Shown piece by piece: positions 50,875 to 59,607 of a DNA stretch of 64,000 nt (the first letter of the stretch is position 1; every line of letters begins with the position of its first letter). The notes below the pieces were generated by a model. That model was not told the DNA's origin and did not search any database. It saw only the letters and a list, made by a program, of their open reading frames with translations. Both the position numbers and the translations under genes were made by a program. Location: assembly GCF_036195325.1 (NCBI RefSeq), contig NZ_CP108101.1, positions 6,138,001 to 6,202,000 on the forward strand, in the 5' to 3' direction. Origin of the DNA: Streptomyces sp. NBC_00234. Lineage in GTDB: Bacteria; Actinomycetota; Actinomycetes; Streptomycetales; Streptomycetaceae.

Positions 50875-53345
50875 CCGCCAACATCGACAACGCCGGCGTG
50901 CAGACACCCGCCGAGGCCACGGAATCCCATGCGCCGGTCTCCGGCGCCACGGATTCCCGCACCCCGCCGTGGCGCGACCCCACCCTCGATCCCGGGACCA
51001 GGGCCGACGCCCTGATCGCCGCGATGACCCTTCAGGAGAAGATCTCCCAGCTCTTCGGCGTCTGGGTGGGAGCCTCCGACGACGGGGCCGAAGTGGCCCC
51101 GTACCAGCACGACATGGAGGAGGCCGTCGCCCTCGACGAGCTCCTTCCGTACGGCCTCGGCCAGCTGACCCGCCCGTTCGGGACGGCGCCGGTCGACCCG
51201 GCCCTCGGCGCGCTCTCGCTGGCGCGCACCCAGGAGCGGATCGTCGGGGCGAATCGATTCGGCATTCCGGCGCTGGCCCACGAGGAATGCCTCGCCGGCT
51301 TCGCCACCTGGGGCGCGACCGCGTATCCGGTGCCGCTGTCCTGGGGCGCCACCTTCCATCCGGCGCTGGTACGGGAGATGGCCGCGGCGATCGGCCGCGA
51401 CATGCGTTCCGTCGGTGTGCACCAGGGCCTCGCCCCGGTCCTCGACGTCGTACGCGACGCACGCTGGGGCCGGGTCGAGGAGACGATCGGCGAGGACCCC
51501 TATCTCGTCGGCACCGTCGCCACGGCCTATGTCCAGGGCCTGGAGTCGACCGGTGTCGTCGCCACGCTCAAGCACTTCGCGGGGTACTCCGCCTCACGGG
51601 CGGGACGCAACCTCGCGCCCGTCGGCATGGGGGCCCGCGAGCGGGCCGACATCATCCTGGCCCCGTTCGAGATGGCCGTACGCGAAAGCGGCGTCCGGTC
51701 CGTCATGCACGCCTACACCGACACCGACGGGATCCCCTCCGCGGCCGACGGGCTCCTGCTCACCGGTCTTCTCCGCGACACCTGGGGCTTCGACGGAACC
51801 GTCGTCGCGGACTACTTCGGCATCGCGTTCCTCAAGACGCTGCACGGAGTCGCGGGCACCTTCGGGGAGGCGGCCGGCGCGGCCCTCGGCGCGGGCGTGG
51901 ACGTGGAACTGCCCACCGTCAAGGCGTTCGGCCGCCCCCTCAACGAGGCGATCGCCGAAGGGCTGGTGCCCGAGTCCCTGGTCGACCGCGCGGTACGCCG
52001 AGTGCTCGTCCAGAAGGCCCAGTTGGGGCTGCTGGACCCGGACTGGAGCCCCGTGCCCCCGGCGCTCGCCGGTGCCGCGCCGGACACCGGCACGGACGGA
52101 CCGGGCTCGGCCGCACTGCGCGGAACCGTCCGGCTGGACACCGGCGCGAACCGCGCGCTGGCCCGCCGCGTCGCCGAGCAGGCCGTCGTCCTCCTCCGCA
52201 ACGACGGAACCCTGCCGCTCGCCGCCGACCCGGCCGCCGGGGCCCCGGCCCGTATCGCGCTGATCGGGCCCAACGCCGACACACCCACCGCGGTCCTCGG
52301 CTGCTACGCCTTCCCCGTCCACGTCGGCGGTCAGCACCCCGAGAGCCCGCTGGGAATCGAACTGCCCACGCTGCGTGCTGCGTTGGCGGCGGAGTTCCCG
52401 CACAGCGAGATCGTCACCGCCCGGGGGGCCGACATCGACGGCCTCGCCACCGACGGCTTCGCCGAGGCCGCCGAGCTGGCCCGGGGCGCCGACCTCGTGA
52501 TCGTCGCGCTCGGGGACCGGGCGGGGCTCTTCGGCCGCGGCACGAGCGGGGAGGGCTGCGACGCGGAGAACCTGGCACTGCCCGGTGTGCAGCAGCAGTT
52601 GCTCGACACGCTCCTGGACGCCGGCACCCCGCTCGTCGTCACCCTGCTCGCCGGACGCCCGTACGCCCTCGGGGGCGCGGTGGACCGGGCCGCCGCGGTC
52701 GTGCAGTCGTTCTTCCCCGGTGAGGAAGGCACGACGGCCATCGCCTCCGTGCTCAGCGGCCGGGTCGCACCGTCGGGCCGGCTGCCCGTCGGTGTCCCGC
52801 GCCACCCCGGCTCCCAGCCCTCCACCTACCTGGCGGCGCGGCTCGGCCACTCCAGCGACGTGTCCAGCATCGACCCGACCCCGGCCTTCGGCTTCGGGCA
52901 CGGTCTCACGTACACCGAATTCGAGTGGAGCGACCTCGTCGTGGAGCACGGACGGGCTTCCACGGAAGGGGAGTTCGCACTCTCCTGGACCGTCCGCAAC
53001 ACCGGGGCGCGCGAGGGGACCGAGGTGGTCCAGGTGTATCTGAACGACCCGGTCGCCTCCGTGGTCCAGCCGGTGCAGCGCCTCATCGGCTACGTACGCC
53101 TGGACCTCCGGCCCGGGCAGGCGGCGAGCGTGCGGGCGAGGGTCCCCGCGGACCTCGCCTCGTTCACGGGCCGCGACGGACACCGGATCGTCGAACCGGG
53201 CGATCTCGAACTGCGGCTGAGCGCGTCGAGCACCGACCCGCGGCTGACGGCCCGGGTCACCCTCACGGGGCCGGTGCGCACGGTGGACCACACCCGCCGG
53301 CTGCACATGGACCTCGGGGCCGAGATCCTGGCGGACGCGCAGTAG
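50871..53345 (+). CDS. bxlA: GH3 family beta-xylosidase, cytosolic
   Basis: 824 aa from GTG 50871 (GGAGGAAA six bases upstream). The GH3 barrel includes LAPVLDVVRDARWGRVEETI, KHF-type Lys234/His235 in TLKHFAGYSA, and the nucleophile Asp314 in TVVADYFGIA. The C-terminal part has the GH3 alpha/beta domain (~370-620) and a Fn3-like end. No signal peptide, so it acts on imported xylobiose. Coupled to bxlG; a hairpin follows at 53367-53402. Confidence 0.92.
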   Translation: MTANIDNAGVQTPAEATESHAPVSGATDSRTPPWRDPTLDPGTRADALIAAMTLQEKISQLFGVWVGASDDGAEVAPYQHDMEEAVALDELLPYGLGQLTRPFGTAPVDPALGALSLARTQERIVGANRFGIPALAHEECLAGFATWGATAYPVPLSWGATFHPALVREMAAAIGRDMRSVGVHQGLAPVLDVVRDARWGRVEETIGEDPYLVGTVATAYVQGLESTGVVATLKHFAGYSASRAGRNLAPVGMGARERADIILAPFEMAVRESGVRSVMHAYTDTDGIPSAADGLLLTGLLRDTWGFDGTVVADYFGIAFLKTLHGVAGTFGEAAGAALGAGVDVELPTVKAFGRPLNEAIAEGLVPESLVDRAVRRVLVQKAQLGLLDPDWSPVPPALAGAAPDTGTDGPGSAALRGTVRLDTGANRALARRVAEQAVVLLRNDGTLPLAADPAAGAPARIALIGPNADTPTAVLGCYAFPVHVGGQHPESPLGIELPTLRAALAAEFPHSEIVTARGADIDGLATDGFAEAAELARGADLVIVALGDRAGLFGRGTSGEGCDAENLALPGVQQQLLDTLLDAGTPLVVTLLAGRPYALGGAVDRAAAVVQSFFPGEEGTTAIASVLSGRVAPSGRLPVGVPRHPGSQPSTYLAARLGHSSDVSSIDPTPAFGFGHGLTYTEFEWSDLVVEHGRASTEGEFALSWTVRNTGAREGTEVVQVYLNDPVASVVQPVQRLIGYVRLDLRPGQAASVRARVPADLASFTGRDGHRIVEPGDLELRLSASSTDPRLTARVTLTGPVRTVDHTRRLHMDLGAEILADAQ

Positions 53346-53366
53346 ACCCCCACTTGTGCGGGAAGG

Positions 53367-53402
53367 GCCCTCGCGGGCGGTGGACCAGCCACCCGCGAGG
53401 GC
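53367..53402. terminator. Bidirectional hairpin between bxl operon and GH10 gene
   Basis: Perfect 11-bp outer arms (GCCCTCGCGGG and complement). It lies between bxlA (stop 53345) and the minus-strand xylanase gene (stop 53432) and can terminate both. Confidence 0.75.
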
Positions 53403-53431
53403 TCTCTGCTTCTCCCGGCGGGGCTCCCGGG

Positions 53432-54826
53432 TCAGGAGGCGGTGCAGGCGCCGACGGTGGGCGGCGCGGTGTTGCCGTGGGTCATGACGGTGAAGCCGAA
53501 GCTCGTCGTCCCGCCGGCCGCGAGGCTGCCGTTGCCGTTCGGCGTCATGGTCATCACCTTTCCGGTGCCGTCCCAGCTGGGCGTGCCGTTCCAGGTGGCC
53601 GAGATCTCCTGCACGGAGGCGATGGTCACCCGTACGTTCCAGCCGCTGATCGCCGAACTCCCGGCGGTCACCGTCACCTTGCCGTTGTAGCGGTCTCCCC
53701 ACTCCTCCTGCTTCGCGTAGGAGACCGAGCAGGTGCGGGTGCCGCCCCCGCCGCCGCTCGTGCCGCCGAGCGCGGCGAGTACGGAGTCGTAGGCCGGCTT
53801 CTTGGCGTAGTTGCCGTCGAACAGCAGCGGGGTGCCGCCGCTGCGCCAGGAGTACTTGTCCGTGACACCCCAGACGGTGATGCCGGTGCAGCGGGACACC
53901 GCCAGACATGCCTTCACCGCGTTGGCGTAACTGGTCGCCTGCGAGGATCCCGATCCTTCGATGTCCAGCTCGGTGATCTGCACGTCGACGCCGAGGTCGG
54001 CGAAGCGCTGAAGGTTCTGCTGGTAGTCCGCCGGGACGGGGGACTGGCTGTTGAAGTGGCTCTGGAAGCCCACGCAGTCGATGGGCACGCCGCGCTGCTT
54101 GAAGTCCTTGACCATGGCGTACACGGCGTTGGACTTCGCGTTCACCCCGTCGGTGTTGTAGTCGTTGTAGCAGAGCTTCGCCGCCGGGTCGGTGGCCCGC
54201 GCGGTGCGGAACGCCTCCTCGATGAAGCCGCTGCCGAGCTTGTCCTGGAAGGGCGAGCTGCGCCGGGCCCCGCTGCTGCCGTCCTGGAACGCCTCGTTGA
54301 CGACGTCCCAGGAGTGGATCTTCCCCTGGTAGTGCCGCATGACCTGCGTGATGTGGTTGTTCATCGCCGTACGCAGGTCACTCGCGGCCAGCGTGCCCAC
54401 CCAGGAGGGGAGTTGGGAGTGCCAGACCAGGGTGTGTCCGCGCACCTTCATTCCGCGGCCCTGTGCGTGGGCGAGGATCTGGTCCGCGGCTCCGTAGGTG
54501 AACGATCCCCGGGACGCCTCCAGGGCGTCCCACTTCATCTCGTTCTCCGGCGTCACCGAGGTGAACTCGGCGTTCAGCGTGGCGGCGTAGGGCGCCTCGC
54601 CGAGATGGTTCGCGGCGACCGCCGTGCCGAAGTAGCGGCCCTTGGCCGCGGCCGACTCGCCGAGCGTGCTCGCGGCGTGCGCGGTGCCGGACAGGGCGAC
54701 GACGCCGGTGGCGGCGAGCAGCCCCGTGGTGGCGAGGACCAGCGCCTTGCGCGCGTGGGAGCGCAGAGGCACGCGGACTTCCCCGGGAGCGCGGGGAGGT
54801 GCGGTCCTCAGATTTGTACTGATCAT
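53432..54826 (-). CDS. Secreted GH10 endo-beta-1,4-xylanase with C-terminal CBM2-like domain
   Basis: 464 aa. A long Arg-rich signal peptide ends near GTAHA-AST (position ~51). GH10 barrel ~55-355: acid/base Glu178 in SWDVVNEAF, nucleophile Glu286 in QITELDIEG, and the conserved HTLVWHSQLP. A Gly-rich linker (~352-364) precedes a CBM2-type domain with its Cys pair (TCSVSY and VGACTAS) and surface Trp residues (WNVRVTIA, ATWNGTPSWDG). It cuts internal xylan links. A partial dyad covers the start codon. Confidence 0.95.
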   Translation of the reverse strand: MISTNLRTAPPRAPGEVRVPLRSHARKALVLATTGLLAATGVVALSGTAHAASTLGESAAAKGRYFGTAVAANHLGEAPYAATLNAEFTSVTPENEMKWDALEASRGSFTYGAADQILAHAQGRGMKVRGHTLVWHSQLPSWVGTLAASDLRTAMNNHITQVMRHYQGKIHSWDVVNEAFQDGSSGARRSSPFQDKLGSGFIEEAFRTARATDPAAKLCYNDYNTDGVNAKSNAVYAMVKDFKQRGVPIDCVGFQSHFNSQSPVPADYQQNLQRFADLGVDVQITELDIEGSGSSQATSYANAVKACLAVSRCTGITVWGVTDKYSWRSGGTPLLFDGNYAKKPAYDSVLAALGGTSGGGGGTRTCSVSYAKQEEWGDRYNGKVTVTAGSSAISGWNVRVTIASVQEISATWNGTPSWDGTGKVMTMTPNGNGSLAAGGTTSFGFTVMTHGNTAPPTVGACTAS

Positions 54827-54831
54827 GACAA
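54814..54831. promoter_or_regulatory. Partial dyad covering the GH10 start codon
   Basis: TTGTACTGATCATGACAA is palindromic at 14 of 18 positions, centred on TGATCA and overlapping the ATG at 54824-54826 of the first xylanase. It may bind a regulator or form an mRNA fold; it may equally be chance. Confidence 0.3.
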
Positions 54832-54881
54832 TCTCTTCCTTCTGTGGACGGACGGTGCGGGATGAGGGGTGGTGGGAGGGG

Positions 54882-55964
54882 TTACCGCTTGGTGCGCGCG
54901 GCGTTCCTCAGCTCGTCGGCGAGCGCGGCGTACGCGGGCTTCGCGGCGAAGTTCTCGTCCAGGATGTTGGCGGCGCCCTGTCCGTCGAAGACTCCGGGCA
55001 CCCACGAGTACTTGTCGGTGAAGCCCCACACGGTGAACGAGGTGCAGGAGCGGACCGCGAGGCAGGCGGCCAGGAGCCGCCGGTAGTCGTCGGCCTGCCG
55101 GACCAGCGACGGGCCGTCGGCCGGCAGGGTCATCCGGATGTCGACTTCCGTGAACGCGGTCTCCAGGCCCAGCGCGGCGAAGCGCTCCAGGTTCGCCCGT
55201 ACGTCCCCGGGGAAGCCGTACTGGATGTCCAGGTGGCCCTGGATGCCGAGACCCTGGACCGGCACGCCTTCGGCGAGCAGCTGTCGGGCCAGCTCGTAGT
55301 ACGCGGTCGACTTGGCGTTGATCCCCTCGACGTTGTAGTCGTTGAAGAAGAGCGTGGCCCGGGGGTCGGCGGCGTGCGCCCACCGGAACGCGTCGGCGAC
55401 GTAGGACGGGCCCAGCTCCCGCAGCCAGAGCGAGTCCCGGTAGCCGCCGTCCTCGTCGAAGATCTCGTTGACGACGTCCCACTGGTAGATCCGGCCCTTG
55501 AAGTGCCTGACCTCGGCCGTGATGTGGGCCCGCAGGATCGCGCGCAGCTCGGCCGAGTCGATCGAACCGTCGGCGACGCCCGAGGTGAGCCAGGCCGGGA
55601 GCTGGCTGTGCCAGAGCAGGGTGTGGCCGCGCACCTCCTGCTTGTGCTTCTCGGCGAAAGCCATCAGGCGGTCGGCCTGCGACCAGTCGTAGGTACCGCG
55701 GGCGGGCTCCACCACCTCCCACTTCATGACGTTCTCGGCGGTCAAGGAGTCGAACTCGCCTGCGGTGAGGGCGCGGTAGGGCGCGTCGGCGGCGAGGGCG
55801 GAGGTGTCGACGGCCGTGCCGATCCGGAGATCGGGGCGCTCGGCGAGCGAGCGCAGCGTCCGGTCGGGCCGGCCGGGGTGGGCGGACGCCGTCTGGGCGG
55901 CGGCTCCCAGGACGAGCACGGCGGCGGTCGCCGCGGCCAGGGCGTGGAGGGTACGTCTGGGCAT
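54882..55964 (-). CDS. Secreted GH10 endo-beta-1,4-xylanase, single domain
   Basis: 360 aa from ATG 55964 (AGGAG upstream). Signal peptide ending near ASA-HPGR (~28). The barrel has acid/base Glu167 in QWDVVNEIFD and nucleophile Glu273 in TAFTEVDIRM, plus HTLLWHSQLP. No carbohydrate-binding domain, unlike its neighbour, so it may act on soluble or short xylan chains. Only 55 bp separate it from the other xylanase. Confidence 0.95.
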   Translation of the reverse strand: MPRRTLHALAAATAAVLVLGAAAQTASAHPGRPDRTLRSLAERPDLRIGTAVDTSALAADAPYRALTAGEFDSLTAENVMKWEVVEPARGTYDWSQADRLMAFAEKHKQEVRGHTLLWHSQLPAWLTSGVADGSIDSAELRAILRAHITAEVRHFKGRIYQWDVVNEIFDEDGGYRDSLWLRELGPSYVADAFRWAHAADPRATLFFNDYNVEGINAKSTAYYELARQLLAEGVPVQGLGIQGHLDIQYGFPGDVRANLERFAALGLETAFTEVDIRMTLPADGPSLVRQADDYRRLLAACLAVRSCTSFTVWGFTDKYSWVPGVFDGQGAANILDENFAAKPAYAALADELRNAARTKR

Positions 55965-56008
55965 GGTGGTCTCCTGACAAGGGGGAATACGGGTGCCGGG
56001 TCGGCCGG

Positions 56009-59000
56009 TCACGGCAGGCGGAGGCTCTCCGGAGGTCCGAGAAGGGTGTCCGGAAGGCCGCCGGTGTCGAGGACGAGCCGCTGGAGGACGACCGTCGGGT
56101 CGACCATCCAGAACGTCAGCCGGTGCACGCCCGCGGTCAGCGTGTGCCGGGTCGAGGTCCGGCTGATGTTGTCGGAGGTGTTGCGCGCCCACTGGACGTT
56201 CATGCCGCCGTCGTCGGCTCCGGTGGCGGCGGTGATGTCGACGGTCTGCGGGACGTCGTCGTCGAAGGAGACCGCGTACCGCAGTCCGCCGCCCGCGAGG
56301 GCCGGATTGCGGGGCGAGAGACAGGCCCAGAGGGTGACCGCGCCGCCGGTGAGCAGGCTCACCTCGTACTCCAGGCGTGGTGCGTCGCGCCCCGGCGTCC
56401 GGCTCGGCGCCGTGACGGGCACCGGCGTGAGGCCCGCGCAGTCCCGCCCGGCACCCTCGACGCGCTGCCACTCGATTCCGTCGGCGCCCACGGCGCGGTC
56501 GGCGTGCTCCGCGTCGACGGCCACATGGCCCCCCGCCTCCACGAAGCCGCGCAGACCCCGGACGTCCGGGTTCTCGGCGACGGCGGTGACCTCGACGCGT
56601 GCGCCACCGGGGCCGTGCACCGTGAGCGTCGCCCGGGTGGTGCCGCGCGGCGCCCGGTCCCAGTCGGCGCCCACCGTCAGCCGGAGCTGCTGGGAGACGC
56701 GCCCGGCCGGGGCGTCCACCCGGAGCCAGGGAACCGAGGACTCGACCCGGTACGCGAAGGGCTCCGTACCCCGGTTGAACACCTCGATGTGCGGGGCCGG
56801 GGCCGTTCCGTAGCGGCTGAGGGCGGGCAGCTCGGCCGGTCCGGCCTCCTGCGGCCACCAGCGGTCCGATCCGGAGACCGCCACGCCGAGCGAGGCTGCC
56901 TCGGGGACCTCGATGCGGCGCACCGCCGGGAAGATCTCGTCGGGCAGCGCCACGTTGTTCCGCTCGGGCTGCTGCCAGGGCGCGTTGGGCCCGTAGCGGG
57001 CGACATCCCCGTAGCCGATGTGCGGCTGCGTCTGGAAGCCCTCCCATTTGCCGCCCGCGATACGGGAGTTGAACCGCTCGGACAGGGCGAAGTCCCGGTC
57101 GAGGGCGGCCTCGGCGCGTGCGGCCCTGGCGTTGGTGGCGGCCCGCCCCTGCGCCGCGTAACGGAGGTTGGTGAACTGCGCCTCCCGCAGGGCGTACACG
57201 TTCGCGGTGGCGGCGACCTCGTACCCGACGAGTTCGAACCAGGCGTCCTGGTCGGCGGCGGGCAGGCGCCGGCCTATGCGCTCCGAGCGGCCGGCCAGCT
57301 CCTGCCAGCGGGCGGTGATCCGCTCCAGTTCGCGGAAGTGGTCGAGGGAGAACGGCGTCGCCCCGTCGTCGTACACGATCGCGGAGGGATCGGTGGCCGG
57401 GTCCTTGCCGGGGGCCAGGGTGATGCGGCGGTTGAGGAGCTCCGGCTTGCGCAGCGTCTGGAGGCGCGCGTAGTCCGCCAGGACGTCGGCGATCGCCCGG
57501 TCCTGCGCCTCCCCGAAGTTCTGCCGCGCATAGCGGCGCTCCCACGCCGGGAGGTCGTCGAGGTCCCAGCGGTCCGGGTTCCAGGCGTAGTCGAGGAAGA
57601 ACTGCGTCGGCAGCTCGTTGCCCTTCAGGTCGCCCACGTTGGTCACCCAGAGACCGTGGTTCCCGTACGCGACGGCCTGGCGCAGCTGGTCCCACATGTT
57701 CGGCAGCGACGTGGTGTCCACCCACTTGTAGTTGCGTCCGACGCCCACGTAGTCGAAGTGGTAGTAGAGGCCGTAGCCGCCGGGCCGGGCGGGCTCCGCC
57801 GGGTCGGGGTGCTTGCGGATGTTGCCCCAGTTGTCGTCGCACAGCACCACCGTGACGTCCTCGGGCGCACGCAGGCCGCGCGCCCAGTAGCGCTGGACCT
57901 CCTTGTAGAGCGTCCACACCTGGGGGATGTCGGTGACATCGCGGTCGGGGAAGACCTCGGCGAGGATCTCCCGCTGCGCGGCGATGATCTCCCGCATCAG
58001 CTCGACGCCGTCGCCGTCCGGCAGGCTCACATCGCCGTTGCCGCGCATGCCCAGGGTGACGACTCCTTCGAAGCCCTGGTCCTTCATCCGGCGGACGCCG
58101 TCCCGCCAGTACGCCTTCACGGCCTCGGCGTTACGGCGGAACGACCACTCCCCGGTGCCGCCGTAGGGGTCGTGGCCCGGCGTGACGATCGCGCCCGCGC
58201 CGTCGCGCACGGCGGCCACCGCGTGCCGGTTCCACTCCTCGATCCCGCGCATCATGGGCGCCTCGTGCGAGGTGCCCATCACGATCCCGTACTCCTGCGC
58301 GCGGGCGTGGTTGGCCGGATCGTCCTCGGCGAACGCCCGTCCCCACACCGCCGGCCAGAGGTAGTTGGCCTTGAGCCGGAGCAGGACCTCGAAGACCTTG
58401 GCGTAGAAATCGGCGTTGAACCCACCGGGGAAGCCCTCGGCCTTCCCCGGACCGAAGTATCGGGGAGCCCAGGTGCCGAGCGCGGGGTTCTCGTCGTTGA
58501 TGAAGATCCCTCGGTACTTCACGGCTGGCGTGCCCTGGGTGTGCCGGCCGGGCAGTGCGTAGAGCGAGGTGCGCCGCACCGGTCGCACGTCCGCCCACCA
58601 GTACCAGGGCGAGACCCCGATCCCGTAACTGACGTCGTACGCACCGAAGACGGTGCCGCGCTGGTCGCTTCCCGCGATCACGAAGGCGCGGTCCACGCCG
58701 GGCATCGGCCGCTCGACGACCGTCTGCAGCGAGGTCTCCCAGCGGCCCGCGACACCGCGTGTGTCGAGCACGCCGTCGGCGACCATCCGGTCGATGAGCG
58801 GACTGCGTCCCAGGGTGCCGATCAGCACCAGCTCCCGTCCGAAGCCGGAGGTCCCGCCGCCCCGGGACCGCTTCAGCGCGGGCCGGACGCCGGTGACGCG
58901 CTCGATGTCCTCGCACAGGTCGGACGCCACCCGCAGCACGCCCGGGTGGTCGGCGCCGTCCACCACCACCGGCACGGCAGATCCCGGGCGCACGAGGGCG

Positions 59001-59212
59001 AACGCACCCTTGCGCGGGCCGAACGAGATGTAGGCGCCGCAGTCGGTGACATGGAGCGGACCGCCGTCGGCTCGGCTCTCGTTCGCCTCGGCCCTTCCCG
59101 CTATTCCCGGAACATTTGCGAAAGTCGTGAGGGTCAACGCACTCACCCCGGCGCCCGCTCCTGCACCCAACAGCGTCCTGCGGTCGGGAAGGATGGGTTC
59201 ATCTCTGCTCAT
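56009..59212 (-). CDS. Secreted GH115 alpha-glucuronidase
   Basis: 1067 aa from ATG 59212 with GAGGAGC upstream. A twin-arginine-like export signal is near the start (DRRTLLGAGAGAGVSALTL). The GH115 core is large: KYRGIFINDENPALGTWAPR, LLRLKANYLWPAVWGRAF, and a catalytic-region stretch EAPMMRGIEEWNRHAVA; C-terminal beta domains with GMNVQWARNTSDNI follow. GH115 enzymes remove 4-O-methyl-glucuronic acid from xylan. A CGAAA-N3-TTTCG dyad lies 93 bp upstream. Confidence 0.93.
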   Translation of the reverse strand: MSRDEPILPDRRTLLGAGAGAGVSALTLTTFANVPGIAGRAEANESRADGGPLHVTDCGAYISFGPRKGAFALVRPGSAVPVVVDGADHPGVLRVASDLCEDIERVTGVRPALKRSRGGGTSGFGRELVLIGTLGRSPLIDRMVADGVLDTRGVAGRWETSLQTVVERPMPGVDRAFVIAGSDQRGTVFGAYDVSYGIGVSPWYWWADVRPVRRTSLYALPGRHTQGTPAVKYRGIFINDENPALGTWAPRYFGPGKAEGFPGGFNADFYAKVFEVLLRLKANYLWPAVWGRAFAEDDPANHARAQEYGIVMGTSHEAPMMRGIEEWNRHAVAAVRDGAGAIVTPGHDPYGGTGEWSFRRNAEAVKAYWRDGVRRMKDQGFEGVVTLGMRGNGDVSLPDGDGVELMREIIAAQREILAEVFPDRDVTDIPQVWTLYKEVQRYWARGLRAPEDVTVVLCDDNWGNIRKHPDPAEPARPGGYGLYYHFDYVGVGRNYKWVDTTSLPNMWDQLRQAVAYGNHGLWVTNVGDLKGNELPTQFFLDYAWNPDRWDLDDLPAWERRYARQNFGEAQDRAIADVLADYARLQTLRKPELLNRRITLAPGKDPATDPSAIVYDDGATPFSLDHFRELERITARWQELAGRSERIGRRLPAADQDAWFELVGYEVAATANVYALREAQFTNLRYAAQGRAATNARAARAEAALDRDFALSERFNSRIAGGKWEGFQTQPHIGYGDVARYGPNAPWQQPERNNVALPDEIFPAVRRIEVPEAASLGVAVSGSDRWWPQEAGPAELPALSRYGTAPAPHIEVFNRGTEPFAYRVESSVPWLRVDAPAGRVSQQLRLTVGADWDRAPRGTTRATLTVHGPGGARVEVTAVAENPDVRGLRGFVEAGGHVAVDAEHADRAVGADGIEWQRVEGAGRDCAGLTPVPVTAPSRTPGRDAPRLEYEVSLLTGGAVTLWACLSPRNPALAGGGLRYAVSFDDDVPQTVDITAATGADDGGMNVQWARNTSDNISRTSTRHTLTAGVHRLTFWMVDPTVVLQRLVLDTGGLPDTLLGPPESLRLP

Positions 59213-59294
59213 AACGCTCCTCAGCGCGCATCTGTCGCTCCGAAAGACGGCTGCGCAACAGATCCTGAGCGATACATGACGCCGAAACAATGGC

Positions 59295-59332
59295 GCGTCA
59301 CGACCGAAACAATTTCGATCCGGTCGTGACGC
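59295..59332. terminator. Perfect 12-bp inverted repeat between rpsR and GH115
   Basis: Arms GCGTCACGACCG and complement with a 14-base loop; wobble and further pairs extend it. It is downstream of rpsR (minus strand, stop 59372), so it can terminate the zinc-starvation operon before the GH115 gene. Its loop holds the dyad at 59305. Confidence 0.65.
59305..59317. promoter_or_regulatory. CGAAA-CAA-TTTCG dyad upstream of GH115
   Basis: Perfect 5-bp arms with 3-bp spacer, the same architecture as 47744-47756 before bxlE. It also overlaps CCGAAACAAT at 59304-59313, which is repeated at 59282-59291 (22-bp spacing, about two helical turns). A likely second site for the LacI-type repressor. Confidence 0.6.
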
Positions 59333-59371
59333 GTCGGGGGCGTGATGCGTACGAGAGCGCCGACGGCTCAC

Positions 59372-59596
59372 CTACGGCAGCAGCGCCATCTCGCGAGCGT
59401 TCTTGATGGCCGTGGCCATCCGCCTCTGCTGTCGCGCCGTGATCCTGGTGACGCGACGGCTGCGGATCTTCCCCCGGTCGGAGACGAACGTCCGCAGGAG
59501 AGCGGTGTCCTTGTAGTCGATGTACGTGATCCCCGCCGCGTCCAGCGGATTGGGGCGGGGCTTCAGCGGCTTGTGCGGGTCCTGTCGGCGGGCCAC
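59372..59596 (-). CDS. rpsR: Zinc-independent 30S ribosomal protein S18 paralogue
   Basis: 74 aa from GTG 59596 (AAGGAA upstream). Full S18 pattern: GITYIDYKDTALLRTFVSDR, KIRSRRVTRITARQQRRMAT and AIKNAREMALLP. It lacks the Cys residues found in zinc-type S18, marking it as the form made under zinc starvation. Last gene of the minus-strand zinc cluster; a 12-bp hairpin follows. Confidence 0.94.
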   Translation of the reverse strand: MARRQDPHKPLKPRPNPLDAAGITYIDYKDTALLRTFVSDRGKIRSRRVTRITARQQRRMATAIKNAREMALLP

Positions 59597-59607
59597 GGGG
59601 GTTCCTT

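Noticed and set aside
56123..59329. Very long plus-strand open frame opposite GH115
   Set aside because: Arg/Val/His-rich composition and no recognisable domain; GH115 on the other strand is unambiguous.
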